Source of the DNA: Paramecium tetraurelia
Taxonomy: Eukaryota; Ciliophora; Oligohymenophorea; Peniculida; Parameciidae
Length of the DNA stretch: 64,000 bases
Direction of reading: 5' to 3'
NCBI RefSeq assembly: GCF_000165425.1
Contig: NW_001798974.1
Coordinates: 218,882-282,881 of the forward strand
Shown here: positions 1 through 11,750 of the stretch, piece after piece
Layout of the letters: every line of letters starts with the position of its first letter
Position numbering within the stretch: the first letter of the stretch is position 1
Notes under the pieces: model-generated
Database searches by the model: none
Seen by the model: the letters and a program-made list of their open reading frames with translations, nothing else
Told to the model about the DNA's origin: nothing
Position numbers and translations under genes: made by a program

Positions 1-3000
1 GCTGACGATTTACACGTAATCACCTAAATTATCTCTGAATCACATTCGATTAAGAGATTGGAGTTGTAAGATAACGATTCCTTAGATTATATGAATAATG
101 TAATGAAGTATGGAAATGATGTCAAGGTGGAGTCACTTTCCATAAACAAAATTTTATTTCGATATGATAGTTTCAGGAATTTGATAAAAACAATTGAAGA
201 AAACTACAAGCATATTCGATTTTTAGAAATATCAAATACCTTGCTCTTTTAGGAATAGCTAATAGAATTATTTTCCTCAATCAAATTGATAAAGAATTTG
301 GTTGTCATCATTTTAGATTATTAGTCATTCAAAGAGAAGGATGAGAAGGTCTTGGACACATTATACAGTTGTTTGAATTGCTTTAGGAATGTCAAGCATT
401 TTAGTGTAAGAAAATCTACTTTAAGTTATTCGTTTTATGTTTTTGTATCTGAATTACTTAGAATATCTTCAAAATTAATGGAATTAGATCTAAGTGGGAA
501 TGTCATTAATATTAACGATTTCTAAGTGTTGTGCGATGGACTATTTTCAAATTCAAGTGTGACAAGTAAGTATTATTTTAATAATTCATAGCTCTCAATT
601 TAAAGAATTGCAAATTGACTGATGAGTCAATACTTTAACTAATGCCATGTTTACATTAACATTCTTCAATTAAAAATATAGATATTTCTCAAAATGAACT
701 TTCTTTGAGTACTTTGAATCAAATTGAAAAAGTACTAGGTGGTCATAGAAGTTCCATCTAAACATTAAAATTATAGAATTTATAGACCTTCTGGGATGTG
801 GATACGATCAAACATCAACATCAAGTAAACAATCTTTTAAGGAATCTAAAACATATGGATCTGTCTATGAATTCTAAATAGAATGAGAATATCATTTAAT
901 TGTTGGATCATTTCATATAAATGAAAACAATTGAAAACATTTAAATCTTGACACTTAATTATTGTGGCATAATGGATGATTAATGCGAAACTTTAGCTAA
1001 ATTGATTGAAGATAATAAAATAATAAAAGAAGTATCTTTGATAGAAAACAGGTTTACTTGGAAAGGTTTTAAACTTATCTTTGATCCTATACTAAACAAT
1101 AAGAGTTCTTTAATCAAACTAAATATATCAAAGTAAAATAATAATATGAAATTAGAAATTTTATTGATGAGTAATATTTCAAGGATTTAACACCAGCAAA
1201 AATAATACCATTAACTAATTTTCGTTTATTAATTATAGATGGAAATAAGTTCAAAGAACATGCTTAAGGAATTACCCTACTATTACAAAAGAATCCTAGA
1301 CTTTACATTTACAATAATTGGATGAATGTGACAGAAGCCTTTGCTTAATAGATCATTAATCAATATGTGTTATTTGCAAGTGAAATTAATTTAACCAAAG
1401 AAGTACCTCAATATCTTACACAATTGATAATTAGAAACACAAAACTCAGTGATCAATTTTTTATATGGTTTGGATGTCAATATTTTAAATTTCCTTATTT
1501 AGAAGTCATTGATTTCCGAGGAAGTACAAAACATATGACAAGCTTGAGTAAAATGCACATGTACATAGACATAATAAATGAAAATTTTGTAAATTACAAC
1601 ATTATCGAAGTATGTTTTGATCAGAATTAAGCTGAATTGTAAATATAGTATTTAGAATTAGGCCTAATCAATTTGATGATGGATTGTTTAAATATTGGTT
1701 ACTCAATTTGAAAGTCTTCTTATAGAATAAGAATCACATATCATTGTAGAAGATGGGGTATATTGTAAATGAGACTGAACAGGTGAGATGGGGTAAAATT
1801 GGCAAATGGCTAGTACATTTAATCAACAAAACACTGAATTTAATTTAGGGTCTCAGTTACGATTTCAGATTTAGCAGTTCGTTGCACAGTTATACAAGGA
1901 AAAAGTTGACTAAAATCAAGGTATATATGGCGATAGGGTCAGCATTGGAATTCATTAAAATTATGTTGGGTATTGGGGCTCTCTCAATGAGAACACCTAT
2001 AAAAGCTAGCTTTTTTAATTGTGAAAATACGACTAATTAATGTTTTCAAAATGATCTTCATCAAGGATTTTTTGGAGAAGTCTGCGTTTTCTTTATATTG
2101 ATTCTATCCTAAACATTTGCTAGTCTACTGCTAGCTATAAATATCAGATTAAAGGCCACTCCTGATTATTGCATCCAAACTACAGAAATGGTTAGATTTC
2201 AACGATTTAAATTTGCTCATAAGAATGAAGTGTGGCTCTGTATATTGTAGTTCATTATTTCCTTTAATTACTTTCTGGAATGCAGAATTATAGGATCCAA
2301 TTTAGAGGTTATCTCTTATATTACGGATAACAAGTAGGATAACCTAATTGGACTCAAAAATCTTATAATCATTGTTCTTAGTTTTATGGCAACATTTTTG
2401 TTACTAAAAACAATTTTTTAAATGTACATTACAGTCAAGTTTCTCTTCCTTTTTTTATAGACTCCTAATGCAGATTAAGCTAATATACTCCAATAGTGCA
2501 TGCTCAAAGTGCAAGCTGATAGTATGCTTAATATCGAATAAGTACTGAGCAATTTCTGTCCTTAATCAGGGTTATATATTAAAGAAAGACTGTGGAACTA
2601 TAAGCAGATCTTTGAGTTAATTCATGGATTCTTAGAGTTTGCTATATTAGTTGATGTTCTTATTCTTGCAAAATATAGAAAAAACTTCTTCATTGAATAA
2701 TAGGTATCCAATATGTTTACATCAACTGATATTGTAACTATCATTTACGAGATTGTCACAATAATCAAGATTCTTATACATTTCTATTAGGCTTTGTTAT
2801 CAAGACCTCCATAATTAAAGGTCTCTGATCTCAATGAGGTGTTATTATTAAGAAGATATGAAAAATTAGGTAATTCCTTATAAATCATACAATAAATACC
2901 CAAAAAAGAAAGAAAACAATCATCTTTATAATCTATTACTAAAAAGAGTGGTCAGGACTTTAAATTCGGATCTATCATGAAAACTAAAAGTGACAGAAGC

Positions 3001-3126
3001 ATCATTTTACAAAAAAACAATATTTAGTAGTTTGACGAAGAAATAGATTATATTCAAGAGAATATATAACTTCCAATGGGGACAATTAAATATAAATCTA
3101 TGAAAAGCATTTAATTAAATACTTGA
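1..3126 (+). CDS. Leucine-rich-repeat protein with C-terminal multi-membrane domain (5' truncated)
   Basis: Open from base 1, so the start lies outside the window. Introns inferred at 566-591, 1171-1196, 1698-1725 and 1758-1782; the joined exons give about 1006 residues ending at TGA 3124-3126. The first ~550 residues hold irregular leucine-rich repeats (for example LMELDLSGN near 475-510 and HMDLSMNS near 855). The second half has about six hydrophobic segments (roughly 1925-2850), followed by a Lys/Ser-rich tail that is presumably cytosolic. Such LRR-plus-membrane proteins are common and poorly characterised in ciliates, and I cannot name a function. In-frame TAA and TAG codons are read as Gln throughout. 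A 27-nt GT...AG stretch at 2434-2460 could be a further intron, but removing it keeps the frame and would delete part of a hydrophobic segment, so I left it in. Confidence 0.8.
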
Positions 3127-4487
3127 TTTAATAACTGTAATTATTATTGATGTTTATTTCATTTTTAGACTTTTCTTTTATTGATAAATAATAGGTTGGG
3201 GTTGAATTAAATTATTGATCTTTTTCATTACTTATTATTCTAAATATGATTTATCAATTTAAACTTTCTCCATTCAAATTTCAAAAATATCAATTTTAGA
3301 ATGGGAGAATAAATCAAATTATAATTATAATTATAAACAACCATCTACTAACTAAATATTTCTTATTTATTATTAATTTAAAAGATACCCCTTAATCCTA
3401 TATCCATTGTAATATATTATTTTGTTAATATGTTTTTTATTGGATCCTATGAGCATTATGAAGATCTATTCATTTCTAATAATATACTCTTGAATTTTAA
3501 AATGTTATTCTTTGATACCATCAATATTTCATACTTTTTGTAATTGTCTAGAGGATACAGTACGGATTTGGTTCTTGATCTTAAGCGAATCTTCTGTGAT
3601 AATCTAGTTGATATTAATCCATACATAATTAATTGCTAAAATTAGACTGGCTAACAATAATTCAATCTTTAGGATTTATATACTCTTCTTCCATATATCA
3701 ATGATAAAGTTTCTTTCATTTTAATTAAGTTTTTGGAACACACATTCACTGTTCAATTTTGTGAAGATCTACACTTTAGAACTCAAAAAAAGTCGAATTT
3801 CTCCATCTCATACACACTACTTATCAAAAAATGAAAAATCACTACCTTTATTTATGCTTAAAATATTACATATCATGTCACTACTTCTGCTTGTTTCTTT
3901 GTCTGATAAAAATCTGATTAGCACCTATGAACTCTATGTTAATCTTATGATTAGATTTTTACACTTCTCAAAATAATCAATCATTCAACCATTTAAGGAC
4001 CTAGTTCTACCATTTTCTTTCGTATATGTAATTGTTAATATGTCATATTTTAAGATTAAATCTTTAAATTTAGCCTTTAAATTTGACAACTTTATTTATA
4101 ATAAAAGTAAATGATTATTAAACATCATTATTGTAATAAAACTAGTTAACATCTTCATCAAATAAAATTGCATATTTCATCAGTTTCACATTTTGACTTT
4201 CAAGAGTTTTTCACCAACCAATCTTATTAGTTTGATTAACTTAATAAATTATATATCTATAATATACTCAATTATAAAAATTCAACTCTTTTATAAAAGA
4301 AATTATTATTGCCAGTTTTCGAATTAAAAGTAAAGTCAATATGATTTTATTGTTATCCCTTTTTGAGCCCTTCTTTATTGTAATATATTCTGGAAGTTGT
4401 AAATGATCAGATGATTCCAAATACTAAGGAATATCTTATAATTGGAAGACAGTTGAATAAATAAATTATATATTTTTTTAATAATCA
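3127..4487. other. Intergenic stretch with doubtful open frames
   Basis: About 1.36 kb between the LRR gene and CCDC39. A + frame from about 3397 to 3832, and a second frame ending at TGA near 4112, encode hydrophobic and aromatic-rich peptides, but no GT...AG intron of the right length joins them. It may be a decayed membrane-protein gene or chance open frame; I see no supported gene. Confidence 0.4.
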
Positions 4488-7336
4488 ATGGATAACAATA
4501 ACGAGAATGATGAGAATCAAGAGCTTGTCAATGAGGAAGAGGACGATGACTTCCCTGAATATGCCAACGAGGCAAATAAGGAACTCAATGAGAAGGTATT
4601 TATATGGGTATTTTGAATTTTAGATCAAATTAAAAAGACGCATCATTCGAGACATCAATTCCAAGATTGAGGAAAAGAGTGATAAGTTGAAAGTGCTTTC
4701 GGAACACTTGAAGAACATCCAGCAGGAATTACTTCACACTTAGGCTTTGGTATCAATTGAATAATATTTAAGATCGACACAAAAAACAAAGAAATTGAAA
4801 CTGAAGACCATTTGAAATAAATAACAGAAAGATAAATTGGTCGTCTTCAAAATGAAATGACAAAACAATAAAAGATGTATGGTATTCACACACTATTTTA
4901 GAATGATCGAGTAACAAGAGAGATTGAATGATGTTCAAAATTCCATCTATCGAGGGAATGAGAGATTGGACAAATACAAGATTGAGATGAATTGGAATCA
5001 AGAAGAATTGGAACAATGGGTTTTGGCTGCAAGATAAAAGGAAGAGGACTCTTTAACCATGGAGAAATATAAGAGAGGAGATGAAGCCAAAATTAAAGAA
5101 CTCAATCTACAGATAGAAAAATTGACTGTTGAAGTTAGCAGGAGACAAAATGAACTGGATAGAGAAATCACAGAAACATAGACAGCCTAAATTGAATTGG
5201 ATAAGACAGCAGAAGAATTTAGAAGATAACATGATGAACGTCATAAACTATTTCAACAATGGTAAGAAGTGACAGACAATATAGCCAGAAGAGATCAAGC
5301 AATTAGAGATGAATCAGAGAGATATGCTGATATCAAGGCTTAGATCAAAGCAAATCAATAAGATTTAGAGAATCGAAAGTCTTAATTGATGAATGAGAAG
5401 CAAGAAAATAAATCAGTTGAAGTTCAAAATTAGCAACTTGAGAGAACTATTATTTAATAGAGGTAATCTAACAAAGACATCGAATTGGCAATAGATAATC
5501 TGAAAGCTGATGTTGAAATTTAAAAGAATTAACTATCTGCTTTTGCTACTGATTTATCTAATAAGAGAAATAGATTGGCTTAGATGTCATAAGAACTCCT
5601 AATTAAGAAATAGAGATTGAATAATGCTTAAAAGAAATATGCAAGTGAGAAACAGAAATTGAAGTTGGAAGATATCTAACATTAAGAGTTTGAAAAACAA
5701 AGGAGTATGGCATCAGATAGATACAAGAACTTGGAAAAGTAAAGGATTGATCTGGATAAGGAAATCAAATTACAAAAGGAGGTCTTATTCAAAGCTACGC
5801 AAGATTTATTTAAATTGAGAGAAAACGAAGCTAATTTATATGGAGAAATACAAGCAAATGTGAGTGCTTGCCGTAATTATTAAGCTCATATCAATAAATT
5901 AATTTAAGAATTTTAAAGATAATAAGAATTATTGTATAATGCCGAATATTAGATATAATTGATGGAAAGAAGAGTAGCAAGAGCCAAAGGAGAACGTACA
6001 TTGGAAGAGAAGAAGGATTTGGAAAATGAAATCAAGGAAATTGAGGAGAAGGTCAATTTGTAAAAGAAGGAATACAAAACATTATTGTAGAGTTTGAAAA
6101 GACTGGATGATGACTTAAGAGGAACAGATAGACAATTGACTGGTACCAAAGGATCATAAACTAAATTGAAATAAGCAATTGATGAATTAACCTTAGAAAA
6201 TGATATGACTTATTAGGACTTGAGCAAGATTGTTAAGTCAAAAGAAGAAGTGTTGGTTTAACACGATTTTATGAAGTTAGAAATACAAAAGATTTAAAAG
6301 GTAGTGACAACTGCTGTTGATAAAGTGTTTAACTTAGAGAATCGTAAATATCAATTGGAAATGGCTATGCAAGAAAGGGAATAGGAAATTTAAGTACATA
6401 AAGATGTTTTGGTGGCTGAACACAAGGCAGCTGAAGAGGAAAGACATAAAATTGCTGTTGAATTGGCTGAGAGATAAAACAGAGTGAAGAATCTCAGAAT
6501 CAAATATGAATCTTTGGTATAGAAGAACAAATCCTCGAATGGAGAGTAGGACACCCAAAACATCGAGGAGCATTCATAAGCTTATTATATTATTAAGGCA
6601 TCTTAAGAAAGAGAGGAATTGCAGAGGAAAGGTGATGAATTGAATGCTGAAATCATAAAAAGAGATCAAGAATTAAAGGCCTTAGATAACACACTATCTC
6701 ACCTTAAGAATAGAAACAGTAAGTATAGGGACAGTTTCTTAAACAAGGGTATTTCTTAGAAAGAAGTATCTCATAGAGATGGATTGGAGGAACAATGTAG
6801 AGCAGCATCTGAGAACTTATTTAAAAAGAAAAAGGAATTGCAACGATTGTAATAAGAAATAGATGAGGATATGAGAAGGCTGACTGAAATACAGAATAGA
6901 GTATTAATAATATTTATTGTAGATTGAAATTCTGGATAATCAAGAGAGGGAAATGGAAATGCAATTCTAAAAGTTGGAAAAAGAGTTGCAAGATTAGCAA
7001 GAGAAGATTAATAGGGCTGAGAATATAATGAGTTCAAAACTAGCAAAAGTTTAATAAAAAAGAATTGTGCTTGATGAATCAAATGCACACATCTCAGCTT
7101 TAGAGTTAGACATTTAGAATAATTTAAATAAGACACTAAAAACCTGCATTTTGTAACATTTTTATTCTATCAACCTCTTTAGCAATTTAGTCTAGGAATT
7201 TCCAGAAATGCAAGCAATAATAGATGCTGTCTTTTAGGAGAAAAATGTCACTGTTCCTAGTAAATAACCCTCATCTGTTGGAGTCCCCTCTGTTAGATCG
7301 TCTGTACGTTCAGCTTCTTCTCAGGGCAGAAGATGA
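4488..7336 (+). CDS. CCDC39: CCDC39/FAP59, axonemal 96-nm ruler coiled-coil protein
   Basis: Four small introns (4596-4623, 4750-4772, 4877-4901, 6901-6922) give a 916-residue protein, close to the ~940 residues usual for CCDC39. It is coiled coil almost throughout, with an acidic N-terminus and a Ser/Pro-rich tail (SVGVPSVRSSVRSASS), as in animal CCDC39. Stretches closely resembling the animal protein include MNWNQEELEQW, LDKTAEEFRRQHDERHKL and QAYYIIKASQEREELQRKG. In the family, CCDC39 pairs with CCDC40 to set the 96-nm axonemal repeat and attach inner dynein arms and nexin-dynein regulators; loss gives short, disorganised cilia. The start is the first ATG after an AT-rich leader. The next gene starts 33 bp after the stop. 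Identification is firm; exact intron edges are inferred from frame and GT...AG. Confidence 0.95.
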
Positions 7337-7369
7337 TTATGATGATATTAATAAGTAATTAAACAAAAA

Positions 7370-7908
7370 ATGTACCTTAAAAGTATAACTCGTTAAGAAA
7401 TGTAATCTCAAATTGATGCACTCAAATAGCATCTTGAGTATGAAAAGTAGATTCACGATAAGTAATTGAAGCAAGTCAAGCTGGATGGATAAAAAGAAGT
7501 AAAAATGCTCACATTCTAAAGATTGCAGTACTTTAAGATGAACTAGATTAGTTGAAAGTGATGATTGAAAATGTCGATTTCTAATAGTATATCAAAATGA
7601 AGAGTGACAATAAGAATTTGATACAAGAGAATGCTATTCTGCGTGAAATGTTGAGAGCTAGTTAGATTACAGGTTCTACAAAAGAAATAGAACTTAAAAG
7701 ATTGAAATAGAAAATGCATAGATATGAAAGTCATTCATTACAATTGAAAAAGGACTTTCAGGTAGTGTAATGGAAATAATAATAGTCTCAATTCTTGGAA
7801 GCTAGAAATTTATCACATCACAGAAATCAAACCCAACCTTCTCTTTTGGATTCCACAGCAGAAACGTCAACTAAGTTGTTGCCCATAAAATTTAAGATTA
7901 ATTAATGA
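7370..7908 (+). CDS. Small coiled-coil protein, unrecognised
   Basis: The ATG at 7370 is the first after an in-frame TGA at 7343. One 23-nt intron (7499-7521) is needed to avoid a downstream TGA, and the product is 171 residues. It is Gln/Lys/Glu-rich and predicted largely helical (segments such as VLQDELDQLKVMIENVDF), with a more polar C-terminal third. No family is recognised; a cytoskeletal or ciliary role would be a guess from its neighbour CCDC39 and its coiled-coil nature. Its 3' end overlaps the convergent gene on the minus strand by 42 bp (7867-7908). Confidence 0.7.
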
Positions 7909-9261
7909 TAACTTAATATTCATCTCTAAGAATTTATTCTTCCTTTCTATATTCTCTATATTTCTTTCAATTTCAATTATTTGAATAACTAAACTAAAAA
8001 TTTTAATTACATCCTATTTTTATTATAAATTTGTGCAATCTATTTCTGGAGATAATGACTTTGAATTTTAAATCATAAGCTTTTATTTAATAAAGGTTTC
8101 AACTTTCTACTCAAAACAAGTCCCCTATTCCAATTGTGAAGACCTTTGAGTAAATTGTTTCTTAATACAATTGGATTCTAAATTTTATTGCGAATTGCTG
8201 ATGCTAGTGTTAGAAGGGACTGTCTATTTGTTCGTTAAATTGAAGAAGAAGGACTGCTAGGAATTCCTTCTGGAAGTATTTGCATGATTACTTTAACCAT
8301 ATAACATCCTTTTTGGTTATTAAGAAGACACGGTAAATTAATCATCAGATCTTAATTGTTTTAATAGCTTCTTATATATCTTCTGTGGGTCTTCATCTGG
8401 TTGAGCAGACAGTCTCTTCTTCTAAAAGATTGTCTATTTTTAATGATGCAAATTAGTCATAGCTCTCTACCTCAATCTTGATGTACTTGATTCTTGAAGA
8501 TTGCTCATTGATTCAATTTTGTCAAGTGATTTGACCTGATGGAGTCTCACAATATCTTCGATGGAGGGAAAAGCTTTGAATTCTTATAAAAGAGAAGGTT
8601 TGGAGTTGTCCTAATCGAGAAGGTGAAATAACTTTTATCCAGCTACTTCAACATATAATTTGGGCTGATTGCTTTTTTATTACGTTTCCTCTTTTAATTT
8701 ACTCAATTCTTAAGTCAACCTCTCTGAATTTAATTTTGAGAATTCAAACCTTTGCATAGTGAGCTTGTCTCTTTCTGAAGTCTAGACTCTTAAATCGACA
8801 GGATTGTTATTTTTCAAATGAAAACTATTGTCTTGTTTATTAGCAATATCGATAGTAAAACCAGAACCTAAATCAAACTTAGCCTCAGCTGCTCCGTTAT
8901 ACCATCCGTTAATTGCTCCAGATAGCAATTTATTCGTCTTCATGATTCTGTAATCAGCAGGACCATCAAATTTTCTAGTACTATCAATTTTACACAGTCT
9001 TCGCATTCCAAATTGTAATGCTGTCTTTCTGTCTACATTCTAAGTTGTGGAAGAATGAAGTAACTTACATTCTCCTTCAAAAAGAGGAAATGTATTGCTC
9101 TATCAATTGGAGCAGGATCAGATGGTCTATCTTTGAACTTCGAGCATTATCCAAAAAAGGCCACCTTTGCTAATTTACATCGCATATACTTCTTCTTTTG
9201 CTGCTACTTTCAACGCATCCTCATAATTCATTCTTTTCCTCGTAGGAGCTTTTTTTTTCAT
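7867..9261 (-). CDS. Unrecognised protein, possibly structural, C-terminal helical region
   Basis: Read from ATG at 9261, with introns at 9165-9189 (25 nt, AAG acceptor) and 9040-9068 (29 nt), ending at TGA 7869-7867; 446 residues. An N-terminal block (about residues 25-125) is well ordered by composition, with DRPSDPAPIDRAIHFL and FDGPADYRIM followed by a Gly/Asn/Ala-rich stretch. The middle is Gln/Ser-rich and probably disordered, and the last ~50 residues are helical. I do not recognise the family. An alternative start (ATG at 9180, MRCKLAKVAFF) would avoid the AAG-ended intron. The coding frame runs through the end of the convergent coiled-coil gene, so the two share 42 bp. Confidence 0.75.
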
Positions 9262-10800
9262 TTAATAAAAATATCAGTTCAGAGTATGGTATTCTTAATA
9301 TATCAAAGAAGAGAATCTAAAAAGCATTCCAAATCCATCTTAAATATTGGTTTAACTGGACCTAACTAAAATCAAAAGGTTTTTTATAATCTTTAACATC
9401 TGTTACTCTATGCTTCAGGAGGAAAAGAAGATTAGATCAATCAATGTTAAATGACTATTTTCAAAGGGAGATTATAGTAAATTGTGTAATCTATATTATC
9501 CCTTAGTATCTTGTATACACTTAAGGTATATATCTTAATCAAAATGTAAATTTTTCATAGTTTTTTCTATCATTAGTAATTTTGAAAATTATATTTGACT
9601 AAATTCATATTCTCTAGCATCGCCAGACCATAATTTCGATAATTACCGCATAATATTAGTATTTAATTAATACGAGAACCAGGAAATTATATATAATGGG
9701 GCTTTTATTAATCTATATGTAAAGTGATAATTCAAAAAATCAATATCATGTGAAATATCATTTTATTTATTTAGCTTATTATTTGTAAAACTAATATTAT
9801 TTTTAAACTCACAAATGATTTCTATTAAAATATTCTTGAATGATTAATGTTTACTCAAACTTGTTGATTCTAAATTGCTTTCAACCAAATAAATATTATG
9901 ACATACATTTACATAATCAATATTCGATTTTCTTGATTTTTAGCAGGTCTAAAATTGTCCTAATTTAATTCAATATTCATATAAATGAGATTTAGTGTTA
10001 CTCTAAGAGGTGTATAAATTCAGTAAGAATTAGCATTTTAAATCACTAATAAAGAAATAATGATTAAATGCTGAAATATGCAATCAAATCTTCTTTATAG
10101 TTATAACTTATGGAAATCTTAGTTATATTTTTGTCTCTCCAAAATAAATGTTTCTATTATCATTACAGAAAGATAAATAATTTTGAAATAATTGGATTCT
10201 CTGAAAAAAAATAGAACATAATAAATATTTTAATCAAACTTCTCTACGACTCCCTCAGATAATTTGAGATTATATAAATAAAATAAATAATATAAAATTT
10301 AGACTGATTTAAACTATCTTCCCATAATTGCTCTTGTTCAAGGATTGAGGAAAATACCTCTGCCTCAATATTCTAAAATACTTGGTTTGATATATTTATT
10401 CCTGGCGAGTATTACAAAAAGAACAATAATCATCTAAAACTTTATTTAGAATGTTTATTTATGCTAATAAGAACTACTTATAGTAATATAATGAAATCAT
10501 TTCTTGGGAATGTTGCAATTTAATGGGAGTAAAATGAGCTAATTTATATTTAATTAAAATATATTAATTTTCATGAACATTATAAAAAGTTCTAGAAAAT
10601 TCCCATTGCTAAAAATAATATCAATAATCGCCATTTATGTATTTTATTATGTTTCCTTAATTTATCCATTGTAAAATCAAACTAACAGATAAAATTCACA
10701 CTTTCCCTCGCTATTTACCATTACAAATACATACTTTTTAAGTTATTTAAAGTGAATAAAGTTGTTTTACATTATAAATTTTAATAAATACTTGCTTTAT
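9262..10800. other. Long AT-rich gene-poor stretch
   Basis: About 1.5 kb. A 99-codon + frame at 9286-9585 is open but has no recognisable product and would start only 24 bp from the divergent gene at 9261. From 9600 to 10800 I see only AT-rich sequence without convincing coding on either strand. Confidence 0.5.
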
Positions 10801-11268
10801 ATGAAATCTGAATGTTTACACAATTCAAATCGAGATTCTATGATAAAAAGTCTTCTACATAAAAAAAGAAGACAAACATTTACCTCGTGTATTACAAATT
10901 CTGAAACAAAGGAAGAATTCTTATACAGATAAACGATTTACGAGAAACTATATAAATCCTACTAGTATAACGAATCAATCCCAAAAGATTTCAAGAAATA
11001 AAATCCTTCTAGTGATGGAAATGGAATTAAATGCTAGATTCTTCAAAAAAGAGAAAGTTATGCAAACTATTTCATATTTAAAGATGATCAATTAGAACAA
11101 TAATAAAGATCAATTGAAACAATAGCTGAGTTTCTAAGGAACTAGAAGAAACTTACTATGGATAAATAAGTTCCAATTGAATGCAAATAGAAATAATATA
11201 ATTTACTAATGATCTTGGTGATTGTCCTACCTATTTTATGCATCTTAACAGTTTTAGCAGAGCTTTGA
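10801..11268 (+). CDS. Small C-terminally anchored membrane protein, SNARE-like layout (copy 1)
   Basis: Single exon, 155 residues. The N-terminal ~130 residues are polar and basic or Gln-rich, followed by one hydrophobic segment of about 20 residues (LLMILVIVLPILCILTVLAEL) that ends at the stop: the layout of a tail-anchored protein. A short helical stretch (TIAEFLRNQKKLTMDKQ) precedes the anchor. The protein resembles the product of the minus-strand gene at 29468-29971 in three aligned places (a K-E-F-x-R-Q...Y-x-x-L-Y stretch, LRNQKK, and the anchor), so both are likely real genes. The layout recalls SNAREs of the Use1/Sec20 kind, but no clear SNARE heptads are visible, so that role is only a suggestion. 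Confidence 0.75.
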
Positions 11269-11750
11269 TGAATAAAATATATCAATTTATATCTATAAAA
11301 ATAATTTATTTCCAAATTAAAATTGAATCAAAAAAGGCACTTATTAAAAAGAAAATTTAAAATAAAATGGAGAATTGTAATGAATTTTAAATATATAAAT
11401 AATTTAACTATTTAACTCTATTTGTTTTTTGTATATCAAAACGATGTAATCCTTTGTTAAATATAATTTATAATGAAACAACCTTAATTTAATAAATATA
11501 ATTTAAATAAAAAATAAGTTTTTTAACTTAGATTCTAATCCAATATTATTATTTAATTTTATGCTTATATCAATTAAAATATTTAAAGTGAAATAAAAGA
11601 TACCATTTTTATGAAGTTTTCCACATGAGAGATCATTTTTCATAGCTAAGATCTTTTGAGATGGAGTATTCAAAGGTAATAAAAAAGAATAAATTATTTT
11701 TGATTAATTTGAAATAAAGAAAACTCTTTATTAAAGAAAACATAAACAAA
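11269..11750. other. Intergenic, AT-rich
   Basis: About 480 bp between a + gene end and a - gene end. No coding or RNA signal seen. Confidence 0.5.

Noticed and set aside
9286..9585. 99-codon + open frame
   Set aside because: No domain or paralogue, and its ATG would be 24 bp from the divergent gene's ATG. With TGA as the only stop, frames of this length are common by chance.
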